Assembly: GCA_024364735.1 (NCBI GenBank) | Contig: JAGFNQ010005677.1 | Span: forward strand, 123,227-187,226 | Length of the DNA stretch: 64,000 nucleotides | From: Boesenbergia rotunda | Lineage: Eukaryota > Streptophyta > Magnoliopsida > Zingiberales > Zingiberaceae | Reading direction: 5' to 3' | Made by a program: the position numbers and the translations under genes | Shown: positions 43,656 to 54,329 of the stretch, in pieces | Numbering within the stretch: the stretch's first letter is position 1 | Layout of the letters: each line of letters opens with the position of its first letter | Notes under the pieces: model-generated | The model's database searches: none | What the model was told of the DNA's origin: nothing | The model's input: the letters and a program-made list of their open reading frames with translations, nothing else

Positions 43656-45736
43656 CTCGTTGTGGGCTACTATCCATCACGAACCACTAGTGCGGAGCTA
43701 GGTTCGCAGATCCTGTCGTAAGGCATGGTGACAAATGAATCGCTAGCGCGGAGCTAGGTTCGTCGAGCCTGTTGTAAGGCGAGGAGATAAATGAACCGCT
43801 AGCACGGAGCTAGGTTCGCCGAGGCTGTCGTAAGACAAAGAGATAAGCGAAGCGCTAGCGCGGAGCTAGGTTCGCCAAGCCTGTCGTAAGGCGAGGAGAT
43901 AAATGAATCGCTAGCGCGGTGCTAGGTTCGCTGAGCCTGTCGTAAGGCAAGGAGAAAAATGAACCGCTAACGCGGAACTAGGATCGCCGAGCCTGTCGTA
44001 AGGCGAAGAGATAAGTGAAGCGCTAGCGCGGAGATAGGTTCGCCGAGCCTGTCGTAAAGCGTGTAGATAAATGAAGCGCTACAACAGAGCTTGGTTTGCA
44101 GAGCCTGTCGTAAGGCAAGGAGATAAATGAACCGCTAGCGCGGAGCTAGGTTCGCCGAGCCTGTCGTAAGGCAAAGAGATAAGTGAAGCGCTAGAGCGGA
44201 GCTAGGTTCGCAGAGCCTGTCGTAAGGCGAGGTGATAAATGAACCGCTAGCACGGAGCTAGGTTCGCCGAGCCTGTCGTAAGGCGTGGAGATAAATGAAC
44301 CGCTAGTGCGGAGCTAGGTACGCCTAGCCTGTCGTATCGCAAAGAGATAAGCGAAGCACTAGCGCGGAGCTAGGTTAGCCGAGCCTGTCGAAAGGCGAGG
44401 AGATAAATGAATCGCTAGCGCGGAGCTAGGTTCGCTGAGCTTGTCGTAAGGTGAGGATAAAAATGAACCGCTAGCGCGGAACTAGTATCGCCGAGCCTAT
44501 CGTAAGGCGAAGAGATAAGCGAAGCGTTAGCGCAGAGCTAGGTTTGCCGAGCCTGTCGTAAGGCAAGTACATAAATGAAGCGCTAGCGCGGAGCTAGGTT
44601 TGCCGAGCCTGTAAGGCGAGAGATAAATGAACCGCTAGCGCGGAGCTAGGTTCGCCGAGCTGTCGTAAGGCAAAGAGATAAGCGAAGTGCTAGCGCAGAG
44701 ATAGGTTCGCAGAACCTGTCGTAAGGCGAGGTGATAAATGAACCGCTAGCACGGAGCTAGGTTCGCTGAGCCTATCGTAAGGCTAGGAGATAAATGAACC
44801 GCTAGCGCGGAGCTAGGTTCGCCAAGCATGTCGTATGGCAAAGAGATAAGTGAAGCGCTAGCGTGGAGCTAGGTTCGCAGAGCCAGTCGTAAGGCCAGTA
44901 GATAAATGAATCGCTAGCGCGGAGCTAGGTTTGCCGAGCCTGTCGTAAGGCGAGGAGATAAATGAGTCGCTAGCGCAGAGCTAGGTTCGCTAAGCCTGTC
45001 GTAAGGCGAGGAGAATAATGAACTGCTAGCGCGGAACTAGGATCACCGAGCCTGTCATAAAGCGAAGATATAAGCGAAGCGCTAGCGCGGAGCTAGGTTC
45101 GCCGAGCTTGTCGTAAGGCGAGTAGATAATCGAAGCGCTAGCGCGGAGCTAGTTTCGTCGAGCTTGTTGTAAGGTGAGGGGATAAATGAACCGCTAGCGC
45201 GGAGCTTGGTTCGCTGAGCTTGTCGTAAGGCAAAGAGATAAGCGAAGCGCTAGCGCGGAGATAGGTTGTAGCGACCCGCCTTCTCCTGCCTTAGACGGAT
45301 CGTTACTTAAAAACTTCTCGACTCTAATGCACGACTAAAAATGCGGAATCTTTAATTTCCCTTTGAATCAAGTTTTTATTGCTTAAGTATGTTTAGAAAA
45401 GTTGCTTTCTATTTGATAATGCTTAGGGATGTTTTTTGTGTGATGAGTTTCATGGTTAAGTTTTGTACAACTCTAGCTTAAAGTCTATGTAGATTTTCAT
45501 AACTTGCTAAATTCTGCAAAGTCCTATTTCAGTTTATGGATTCGTTTTGATTGGCTAAATTGTTTAGAAAACTGGTATAGAGTATAGAAATGGTGTCATG
45601 ATTTCATATGGCTCGAAAGTATAGGTTTGGTGGAGTTTTGAAACAAGGCTTCGAATCTGGAAAACAGGTTTCAGACTTATCAGTCGACTGGTACAGTATT
45701 AGTCGACTGATACCCGTAAGCTGAGTTGGGCGAGGC

Positions 45737-45800
45737 TAGCTCAATTGGTATTCAGGATTCATAAAGAACCAGATTTAATCCTGGGAAGGCAAAAATCCAC
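45737..45800 (+). other. tRNA-like module, copy 1 of 5
   Basis: Perfect A-box TAGCTCAATTGG at 45737. This copy lacks the B-box segment found in the others: box B, GAGTTCGAATCC, is present at 46172-46183 (copy 3), 46559-46570 (copy 5) and in reverse in copies 2 and 4. Internal stem-loop distances are tRNA-like, but there is no valid cloverleaf. In the reverse-complement sense of the LTR, the layout (terminus, tRNA-like, palindromes) equals that of the two solo LTRs. Confidence 0.55.
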
Positions 45801-46435
45801 TGGCCAGGGGTGGGAAGTCCTAGTGAGTAACGGCACGGCCGAGGGTCGCCTAGAGGGGCCGCCAAATGAGAGATTTGGCCGCCCAAGGGGCCGAGGGGCC
45901 GGGTCGTTACAATAAAAGGCGCCTTTTTATTGTAACGACCCGGCCCATTTGGCGGCCCATTTGGCGGTCTCGACCGTCGACCGTCGACCGTGCCGTTACC
46001 AATACTAGGTCTTCCCACTCCTGGGCGTGGATTTTTGCCTTCCCAGGATTCGAACTCTAGACCCAGGCTTAAATCTAGTTCTTTGTGAATCCTGAACACC
46101 AATTGAGCTATAGCTCAATTGGTGTTCAGGATTCACAAAGAACTAGATTTAAGCCTGGGTCTAGAGTTCGAATCCTGGGAAGGCAAAAATCCACGCCCAG
46201 GAGTGGGAAGACCTAGTATTGGTAACGGCACGGTCGACGGTCGACGGTCGAGACCGCCAAATGGGCCGCCAAATGGGCCGGGTCGTTACAATAAAAAGGC
46301 GCCTTTTATTGTAACGACCCGGCCCCTCGGCCCCTTGGGCGGCCAAATCTCTCATTTGGCGGCCCCTCTAGGCGACCCTCGGCCGTGCCGTTACTCACTA
46401 GGACTTCCCACCCCTGGCCAGTGGATTTTTGCCTT
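45786..46435. repeat. Perfect 650-bp palindrome, 325-bp arms, no spacer
   Basis: Arms meet between 46110 and 46111 (GAGCTA|TAGCTC). Base-by-base comparison of 45786-46110 with the complement of 46111-46435 gave no mismatch. Outside these limits the arms diverge at once (CCTTCCCAG versus CCTTTCTCA). Both strands therefore carry the same open frames, which are not genes. Confidence 0.95.
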
Positions 46436-48244
46436 TCTCAGGATTCGAACTCTAGACCTCCAGGATAAGTACTAGAGTTTATGAATCCTGATACCAATTG
46501 AGCTACAGCTCAATTGGTATCAGGATTCATAAACTCTAGTACTTATCCTGGAGGTCTAGAGTTCGAATCCTGAGAAAGGCAAAAATCCACTGGCCAGGGG
46601 TGGGAAGTCCTAGTGAGTACGGCACGGCCGAGGTCCCTAGAGGGCCGCCAATGAGATTGGCGCCAAGGGGCGAGGGGCGGGTCGTTACATGGTTCGCCGA
46701 GCCTGTCGTAAGGCGAGGAGATAAATGAACCGCTAGCGCGGAGCTAAGTTCGCCGAGCCTGTCGTAAGGCAAAGAGATAAGCGAAGCGCTAGCGCGGAGC
46801 TAGGTTCGCAGAGCCAGTCGTAAGGCAACTAGATAAATGAACCGCTAGCGCGGAGCTAGGTACGCCGAGCCTGTCGTAAGGCAAGGGGATAAATGAGCGC
46901 TAGCGCGGTCGGAGCCTAGGGGTAGCGAGCCTAGGGTACGGTAACGCGCGTAAGGAGAGACAAATGAATCGCTAGCGCGGAGCTAGGTTCGTCGAGCCTG
47001 TCGTAAGGCGAGGAGATAAATGAACCGCTAGCGCAGAGCTAGATTCACCGAGCCTGTCGCAAGGCGAGGAGATGAACCGCTTGCGGGAGCTAGGTTCGCC
47101 GAGCCTGTCGTAAGGCAAAGAGATAAGCGAAGTGCTAGCGCGGAGCTAGGTTTGCAGAGCCTGTCGTAAGGCGAAGAGATAAGCGAAGCGCTAGCGCGGA
47201 GCTAGGTTCGCCGAGCCTGTCGATAAGGCGAGTAGATAAATGAAGAGCTAGCGCAGAGCTAGTTTCGCCGAACCTGTCGTAAGGCGAGGAGATAAATGAA
47301 CCGCTAGCACGGAGCTAGGTTCGCCAAGCCTGTCGTAAGGCAAAGAGATAAGCGAAGTGCTAGCGTGGAGCTAGGTTCGCAGAGCTTGTCGTAAGGTGAG
47401 GTGATAAATGAACCGCTAGCACGGAGCTAGGTTCGCTAAGCCTGTCGCAAGGCGAGGAGATAAATGAACGGCTAGCATGGAGCTAGGTTCGCTGAGCCTG
47501 TCGTAAGGCAAAGAGATAAGCGAAGCACTAGCACGGAGATAGGTTCGTAGAGCCAGTCGTAAGGCGAGGTGATAAATGAACCGCTAGCACGGAGCTAGGT
47601 CCACCGAGCCTGTCGTAAGGCGAGGAGATAAATGAACTGCTAGCGCGGAGCTAGGTTCGTCGAACCTGTCGTAAGGCGAGGTGATAAATGAACCGCTAGC
47701 GCGGAGCTAGGTTCGCCGAGCCTGACGTAAGGCAAAGAGATAAGCGAAGCTGTAGCGTAGAGCTAGGTTCGTCGAGCCTGTCGTAAGGCGAGTAGATAAA
47801 TGAACCACTAGCGCGGAGCTAGGTTTGCCGTGCCTGTCGTAAGGCGAGGAGATAAATGAACTGCTAGCGCGGGGCCAGGTTCGCCGAGCATGTCGTAAGG
47901 CGAGGAGATAAATGAACCGCTAGCGCGGAGCTAGGTTCGCCAAGCCTATCGTAAGGCAAAGAGATAAGCGAAGTGCTAGCGTGGAGCTAGGTTCACCGAG
48001 CCTATCGTAAGGTGAGGAGATAAATGAACCGCTAGCGTGGAGCTAGATTTGCCAAGCTGGTCGCAAGGCGAGGAGATAAATGAACCGCTAGCGCGGAGCT
48101 AGGTTCGCCGAGCCTGTCGTAAGGCAATGAGATAAGTGAAGCGCTAGCGCGGAGCTAGGTTCGCAGAGCATGTCGTTAGGCGAGGTGATAAATGAACCGC
48201 TCGCACGGAGCTAGGTTCGCCGAGCCTGTCGTAAGATGAAGAGA

Positions 48245-48440
48245 AGTGTTGCGATTCTGGTGATCTCGGCTTGTCCCGAAACCACTCGACGCGATGCGGC
48301 TTGTTCGATCTGACGTTGTTTGAGTGCACCCTTAACGGCGTTGGCGATCATTCGATCTAGTTCCTCTTTCGTCAGGACGATAGATTGTCCCGCCGGCTCG
48401 GCTATCGGTGCTCCTTCTGGTGTTTTACTGGTTTCCCACA
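48245..48440 (-). pseudogene. gag: Tat-like gag N-terminal fragment
   Basis: Reading minus from just past the primer site gives TPEGAPIAEPAGQ, then LTKEELDRMIANAVKGAL, then ASRRVVSGQAEI. This is a helix-rich start of the kind found at the beginning of Tat-type gag. It is cut after about 65 codons where the 56-bp array begins (48244), so capsid, nucleocapsid and all of pol are missing. No start codon is evident near the primer site, so the start is not assigned. Confidence 0.6.
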
Positions 48441-48453
48441 GACGGCGCCAAAT
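48434..48453 (-). other. Primer binding site, Tat/Athila type
   Basis: Minus strand reads TTTGGCGCCGTCTGTGGGAA directly after the LTR end. TGGCGCC primer sites are typical of the plant Tat/Athila branch of gypsy. Confidence 0.75.
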
Positions 48454-48454
48454 T

Positions 48455-49140
48455 TGTTCTGAAGGAATCGTCGTCGATGGCCAGTCACCGAGGTTCAGCC
48501 TATGTGGATGCTAACATGAGGGGAGGAACTCTGCGCCCTGCGAGATCAACACGAGCGTTAGGGGGACACGCCGGAGATTGTCCGGCGGAGCCCACTCCGA
48601 CACTCAAGTCAGTACCTCGATAGATAAGGGGAGTAGTAAGCAGGAAAAATGTATGAGTAGCAGAGAGTGCATAACCCCCTTACCGGAGGAGTTGAACTAC
48701 CTTTTATACCTGCGGCGGCGGTCCCATGTGTCCACGTTCTTCTCCACGTCCCCTTGATTGTCGTTTACTAGATAATCTTTGTAACAGTCATCACAATCAT
48801 TAAATCGAGGTCGTTGTGATGATTAAGGCTTTAATGACCGCATCTTACGGTCATGATTATCCACAAATCCAAAGAAAGGAGGACGGTTACTTGAGGTCGA
48901 GTGCTCATTGGGCTCTGCTACCCCGATGTGGTCTCGGGCCTTTTGGCCCGGGGGGTCCTGGACGCTCGCCTTCTCGAGGTGATCTCGGGATCTGATCTCC
49001 CGAGATGATCTCGAGCGTGTATCCTCCTGGAGGGATCCCAGAAGTAGGTCTACCCGAGGTGGTCTCGGGGATCCACTTTCCTGAGGGAGCCTCGGGAGCC
49101 AAGGAAAGAGAGTCGTCTAGACTCGGTAGATCCTGTCACA
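48455..49140 (-). mobile_element. 5' LTR of a minus-strand Tat-like element
   Basis: 686 bases. Minus strand begins TGTGACAGGATC and ends TTCAGAACA. TATA box TATAAAAG at 48701-48708 (minus). Shares GACTTGAG.GTCGGAGTGG and CTAACGCTCGTGTT with the plus-strand LTR at 32575-33303, so both are one broad family in opposite orientation. Several palindromic GATCTCGGGA words occur near the start of U3 (48960-49080). Confidence 0.82.
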
Positions 49141-49429
49141 TAGCTTCTTCAGTCCATGTGTCAGCAACGAGGTGCTCAACCCCATCAATGACAAAAAATT
49201 TACAATAAATTACAAGCAAAATTTTCCCATAAAACCTTCCTTTTAAATTAACCCTCATAAATCTCCACCTTTGATCACATAAAAAAAATTGTGTTAAGGA
49301 AAAACCAATGAAAAAAAACTAAAAAAAAATTCTATCGAGTATAATCTATTGATCCTTTATTAATTAGGATAGTATGGGTATGCACTCATTATACATTACC
49401 CAAATTGGTAGTGGCAGGGACATGTATTA
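49141..49429. other. AT-rich degenerate stretch
   Basis: No gene. Contains CTCATAAATCTCCACCTTTG at 49255, like the complement of a copia polypurine region, and possibly the 3' flank of the gene remnant to the right. Confidence 0.4.
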
Positions 49430-49855
49430 TTATTGGTGTTTCCTGAGACTATGTTCCTTAATCTCCAATATGTTATTGATGGGCTCGACCCCTGCTTTCC
49501 AACTCGATATTAGTTGGTGCCATAGAAGATCTACATTTTCTGCATCAGATTCGTGTCCTAAAGTGTCAACTGGTCGCTTACGTAGTCGACCCCGATCACG
49601 ACTGCAGATAGGGCTGACACACCAAATGTCGTCATGCTAAAATCAAGGAAGTGAGTACTTGATAGACATATATAGAAACAACTATACCTTCCAACTAAAT
49701 TTGAGAGAGTCTAATCAGCCATACCTTAATTCTACTATATTCAACATGTCTAACAGTAAACTAAACAAGGTGGTGAACCCAAAAGGTAAAATGATCACTA
49801 AAGATATACCTTACTTTCCCATAACTCAGAGATGCCCTTCAGCTTGCCTGGCCTC
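49430..49855 (-). pseudogene. 3' end of an unidentified spliced gene, two exons
   Basis: Minus strand. A 46-base internal exon (49855-49810) is bounded by TTTTGAGTTTTAG| and |GTATATC and reads RPGKLKGISELWESK. A 173-base GT-AG intron follows. The terminal exon (49636-49430) starts after CTTGATTTTAG| in matching phase. It gives HDDIWCVSPICSRDRGRLRK, then a Leu/Trp-rich part with LLWHQLISSWKAGVEPINN, ending HSLRKHQ and TAA. The phase match, good splice sites and absence of stops support real exons. RGRLRKRP resembles a weak AT-hook. I do not recognise the family. Upstream exons are not identified and may have been lost to LTR insertions, so the gene is probably broken. Confidence 0.5.
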
Positions 49856-50535
49856 CTAAAACTCAAAAAAATGTAAATTGAAATGAGATGGAAATCCCAA
49901 AAACACAAAACCAACATTCAAGCTCGAACCATGCTCTGATACAAATAAAATTATCACATTCCGAAGGTATACTTGTTTGCCAAATTGGACGATACCCTAG
50001 CTTTTATGGCAATATGAGAAATACGATATTGAACTCAGTTCATGCACAATAAACATCGATGCAAAATAAAACTTGCCAACCTTTTTAAATGCAAATGTGT
50101 GTATATATATGTACATGTGAACATAGTAACAAAATTAAAGTTATATAGAGCTCAACTATTAGATAGGGAAGAACAAAATAATAAATCGACATAATGGAAA
50201 AGAAAACAAACAACTCAAAAAGAGACTCAAACACGAGCAGGACTGACAACCTGAACCTCTAAGCGACACAACACATCCTCAACTTGCTAACTTGAAAGTC
50301 AAAGAAAAAATAAGGGATAGTAGTACAAATGACTCAACAGGTAGATAAAAAGATAAAAAGAAAAAATAAGGGATAGTAGTACAAATGACTCAGTAGGTAG
50401 ATAAAAAGATAGTGCATGAATAACAAATGTAAGGAGATCAAATGAAATAATCTCAAGTAATAGTACTTATTACAAAAGTAAGAGCACCAATATAATTATC
50501 TGTTAACAAAAACATAAACAAATGTAGGTTTGAGT
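49856..50535. other. Degenerate intergenic or intronic sequence
   Basis: CT-rich (on minus) upstream of the exon acceptor. At 49927-49945 the minus strand has TGTATCAGAGCATGGTTCG, close to the tRNA-Met primer site context of copia elements but with one G missing. 50281-50420 contains a duplication of GGGATAGTAGTACAAATGACTC with GGTAGATAAAAAGATA. No gene seen. Confidence 0.4.
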
Positions 50536-51412
50536 TGGCTGTGCTAGAGGGAGATGAATAACCTGCAATTAGAAATTAATACTTCTCTTGCTTATGCTTA
50601 GCAAGGACAAACAGATTAATTAATTAAAATAATCAAAATAAAAAAATAAGTAAAAAATAGGATTTACTTGGTTACAACCTAGGTAGTTGTTGATCCAAGG
50701 TAGTTAAAAAGCTCACTAATAATTTCATTGTGAAGGAGAAGTAACCTCTTACAAACTTTGAAAAGCTCTGAAAGAATAAAAAAGTAGAATACAAGTTGTT
50801 GTATTTAACACCTAGCTCTGGCGGGCTATTTAAAGTCTATTGGTCGAAATGACTATTTGCTGACGTGGAATTCAGCGCTCCTCCAATGAGAACCAAGGTG
50901 CCTTAGTTGGATAAGCTTTTATCCACGTAACAACGTCTCTCCAATGGTTATTGTTCACTCAGGGCATCCTCAATGTTATTTAGGGCATCTCAATTATTTT
51001 TCATCTAGGGTACCCTCAATCACACGGAGGGCACCTCGGCCATGGCACCCTTAATTACACTCAGGCGCCCTTCGTACTATTCATTATAAAATGGTCAATT
51101 TCCAGTCTTAACCATTTTTCATTCTGCTCACTTGGGTGATGCTCCAGTAATTCAGAATTGAACTCACCCAAATCCAATTCCAACCTTTACCATAAGCAGG
51201 TTTCCTCCCCTGTTTCTCATCTCTTGGACATCAAACGTGTCTTCTCATTCCATCGGTGTACTCTTTCGTAGCTCCTCATCCGTTGGATGCACCGAGCTCG
51301 TCAACTCCATTCTCGTGACATTCTTCTCATTCGCTGCATTTCTACTCGACTTATTGTGTTCTTAAATTCCTGCACACTTGACATAAGACATCAAAAATAA
51401 TAGGGCCTAACA
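50536..51412 (-). mobile_element. Copia-type LTR fragment or solo LTR
   Basis: Minus strand begins TGTTAGGCCCTATTATTTTT at 51412 and ends with TATTCATCTCCCTCTAGCAC near 50540. Contains AGGGCACC palindromic words at 50950-51080. Related in sequence to the plus-strand fragment 52587-53338. No primer site or polypurine tract adjoins it. Confidence 0.5.
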
Positions 51413-52479
51413 TGACTCAGTTGATCATATTAAAACTAATCCAGAATACTTATAATATCTTCTTTTTTGATATATATAAACCCGAGTTAAGTTAGGGTTA
51501 ATAAATAAGAAAAAAACTTGTTACAATAAGATTGAAAAAAAAATCATGACATTTAATATTGCAATTAAGTGAAATTTACAATAAAATTAAAATTTCAATT
51601 AAAATCAATTTCCTCCTTAACTTAACCCTTAAAAATCTCCCTCTTTAATAATTTTCTAATTTTTATGACATTGTGAAATCTAGCGGATAATCATCGAAAT
51701 ATTAGTTTAGTCAAAGATCTATCTCCAAAACATTTGAATTTTATTTTTTTAAAAAAATCATAGAAAATTATTTATTGGTCAACCAATCTTGTAAATTTTT
51801 GTCAAAGTGTCAAAATAATCAACCTATTTATATAAAAAAATTTATGAGAAAATAATTTTTTTTTACATTATAAAAATTATTTCTTTACAGAAGTAGAAAA
51901 TTTTATAATTAAATTTTAAAAATAAATTTTTACTTCAAAAAATCTTGCTAATTTTTTTTTGCACAGTCAAAATATACCTATCATTTCCAAAAAAAAAAGG
52001 ATTTCCAAAATTAATCTCTAAAATATTTTAAGATTTAAAATTTTAATTTTTGATAAAAATTCATAAAAATGTGTATAATGGTCGCAAAAAAAAATCCAAA
52101 AAAATTTTGCTAAAAGTTAATATTTGTGTCTATCAAAATTTAAAACAAATTAAAATTGATCAAAGTGCCTTCGAAAGATAAAAAAAAATTCTAGCAACAA
52201 AAAGATGATTATATTCTAGCATGAAAAAAAATAATCTAATAGGCTAGACAGATTTTGATATCCAAAATAAATTATTTTCTACCTGATTAATTAAATATTT
52301 TCTTGAAATATTATGTTTTTGTTCTTTTAATTTTTTATTTTGCAATTTGGAGTTTATGAATATGTTCTAGTAAACATTCACATTTTTTTTTCATTTATAT
52401 ATTTATTCCTAGTTTTACATAAAATTCTACTTAACATTTTAATAGTCTTATACATTTGGTCAGAGGGTAAAAGTCATAC
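51413..52479. other. Very AT-rich degenerate DNA
   Basis: About 1.07 kb without a gene. AAAAATCTCCCTCTTTAATA at about 51630 is the complement of a purine-rich AGAGGGAGATTTTT, as before a copia 3' LTR, but no LTR start follows. A- and T-runs dominate. Confidence 0.5.
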
Positions 52480-52581
52480 CTTAATTACCACATCGGATTG
52501 TAGATTGAGGCTCCTGGCTTCCCCATCATTGATACTCTCCGTTGAAGTTGTAAGTACCCCAATTGATTTCGATGTGGTTGA
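52480..52581 (-). other. Exon-like open segment with splice donor
   Basis: Minus strand: GATTCAG|TCAACC opens 34 stop-free codons (SKSIGVLTTSTESINDGEAR, then LNLQSDVVIK) that end at AAG|GTATGA, a good donor. The acceptor coincides with the start of the neighbouring LTR fragment, so it may be chance. Its exit phase (0) does not match the entry phase of the exon at 49855, so extra exons or a different gene must be assumed. Confidence 0.3.
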
Positions 52582-52586
52582 CTGAA

Positions 52587-53338
52587 TCAAGTTAGGACCT
52601 GTTATATTTGATGTCTTGTGTTTAAGTGTGTATGAGCTTATGAGCACAAAAAGTTGAGCAGAAGATGCGACGAGCGAGAATGATAGCACGGGAAGGGAGC
52701 CGACGGGCTCGATGCATCTGAGGGACGAGAAGCTGCGGAAGAGAACATCGGTAGACCAGAAGGGCGCGCACAACGTTCAAGGGATGAAAAGCCGAGGAGG
52801 AAGCATGTTCGAGGATAAAGTCAGAGTTGGATTCGGGTGAGCTCAACTCTAGGCAGCCGGAGCATCACCCAAGCGAGAAGGAGCCAAAAAGAACAACCTG
52901 GAAGTTGGTCTTGAAGACCCAAGGTGCCTCAAGTCTATTTGAGTGTGCCACGGGTGCTAATCATAAAGCTGCGCACAACCACAACTAAGGCACCTCAGTG
53001 TCAACTGAGGGTGCCTCAGTTTGGAACTAAGGCACCCTCGGTCTGACCTGAGGCATCATAAGTGAACAGTAGTTGTTAGGTTACCATTGTTGTATGGATA
53101 AATCTTTATCCATTCAAGGAGCCTCACGCCATGGGTCACAACTAAGGCACCCTAAATATCATGTCAACAAATGGTCACTTTAACCGTTGGATTATAAATA
53201 GCTCTCTAGAGCCAGGAATGAAAAACAACAATTATAATTCATTTTCCTAACTCTTCTGTGATCTTTTCAAAGATTGTAAGAGATTTCTCTCCCTTCAACG
53301 AAGGAGTTTTTTAATAGAGTTTTTCAACACCTTGGATT
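52587..53338 (+). mobile_element. Copia-type LTR fragment, truncated by insertion
   Basis: Plus-oriented start GTTAGGACCTGTTATATTTG matches the LTR at 51412 read from minus. Contains GAGTTGGATTCGGGTGAGCT and GAGGCACCCTCGG/ CCTGAGGC palindromic words. Cut at 53338 by the LTR that begins TGTTGGTCC. Confidence 0.5.
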
Positions 53339-54329
53339 TGTTGGTCCTTGGATGGCTAGAGAGGGGGGGTGTGAATAGCCAGAAACTCAAACAGGTTGCT
53401 TCTTTTAAAATCTTTCTGCACTTGAAGGTTAGCAGCGGAAGACAAATCGACAGAAAAATAGAAACTAACAGAATCAAAGAAACCAAACAGAAATGACACA
53501 AAGATTTACAAGGTTCGGGGATAACTTGCCCTTACTCCTTGGCGTGCCCGTAAGGTGGGTGATCCCTTGATCGTCGGCAGATCAAGCCCCGGAAATCTGG
53601 ATATCACAGCCTCCTTCTCGGTGGAGAAACCTCTCCACAATAGTCTCAAGATGATATGAAAATAAACACAGAGACAAAGAGAATCTTATAGAGCACAAGA
53701 AAGCGAAGAAGAACGTTTACAGAGCACAACTTACAACACAGCACAACCTTGGCAAGAGCCTTCACTCAGCTCTTCCTTCTCACGGTGTCTGCTTGCTGAT
53801 CGCCTCGCAACGTTCTCAACTCCTTCCAAGTGCTCAAGTTTGCAGAAGTTTCAAAAATGATCAGAGTTTGCAAGAGTTCAGAGAGATCCTCAGGCTTCTT
53901 CGCTAGCCCACTCTTAAACCTCTGCCCATCGCCAGGATCATCCCAGGCGCGCCTGCAACTCACCAGTGAGTCTGTAGCTCACAGGAGCGTCTACAGCAAC
54001 CTCCGCCACCAACCCACTAACCTCTACTGGACTCTATTGAACCCTCTTCAGCCGAGCCTCAGGTTAGTCGTCAGCTTCGCCAGCAGTTGCCAGCCCGCGC
54101 CAGAAGCCGTTGAAACCTGCAAAGGGAAAACAGACAAACCTGACGAAGCGAAAGTCTCTAGTTGACCCTCCTTCTTCATTTGAGTCATCCCTGCATTACC
54201 TGCACACTTAACTAATGCTTAGCACAGCAAATCAAAAGTGAATCAGTAAGGTAGCAGAGAAAACAGAAGCGATCAGAGTGAAATCAGAAGTCTGACAGTG
54301 GATTTGAATTAAAGTTATCAGACACTGAC

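Larger units (their letters stand above)
45267..46689. mobile_element. Chromovirus-like LTR with alternating inverted copies
   Basis: TGTAGCGACCC...GGGTCGTTACA inserted in the 56-bp array, with TAGGT on the left and TGGT on the right (one base lost), consistent with a 5-base duplication. 45267-45736 is AT-rich LTR-like sequence with a GTCGAC palindrome pair (45683-45711). From 45737 the sequence is five alternating forward/reverse copies of a unit with a tRNA-like half and a GC-rich half, with junctions near 45920, 46110, 46302 and 46505. It could be a natural fold-back derivative of a short LTR, or partly an assembly error. Confidence 0.7.
43681..48244. repeat. 56-bp tandem array, about 56 copies, split by an insertion
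   Basis: Monomer contains GAACCGCTAGCGCGGAGCT, AGGTTCGCCGAGCC and TGTCGTAAGGCGAGGAGATA in that order. About 28 copies lie in 43681-45266 and about 28 in 46690-48244. Two monomer types recur, one with GATAAATGAACCGC and one with AAGAGATAAGCGAAGCGC, hinting at a higher-order pattern. Copy identity is mostly 85-95% by eye. A badly disturbed stretch lies at 46890-46960. The array adjoins a Tat-like gag start at its right edge. Confidence 0.95.

Noticed and set aside
45752..46475. Two open frames of about 116-118 codons with identical protein on opposite strands
   Set aside because: They are the same sequence read from both arms of the perfect palindrome, GC-rich and without a known domain, so they are a consequence of the inverted repeat.
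43681..48244. CRISPR-like regular array
   Set aside because: The repeats are contiguous 56-bp tandem monomers without unique spacers, in a plant retrotransposon context.
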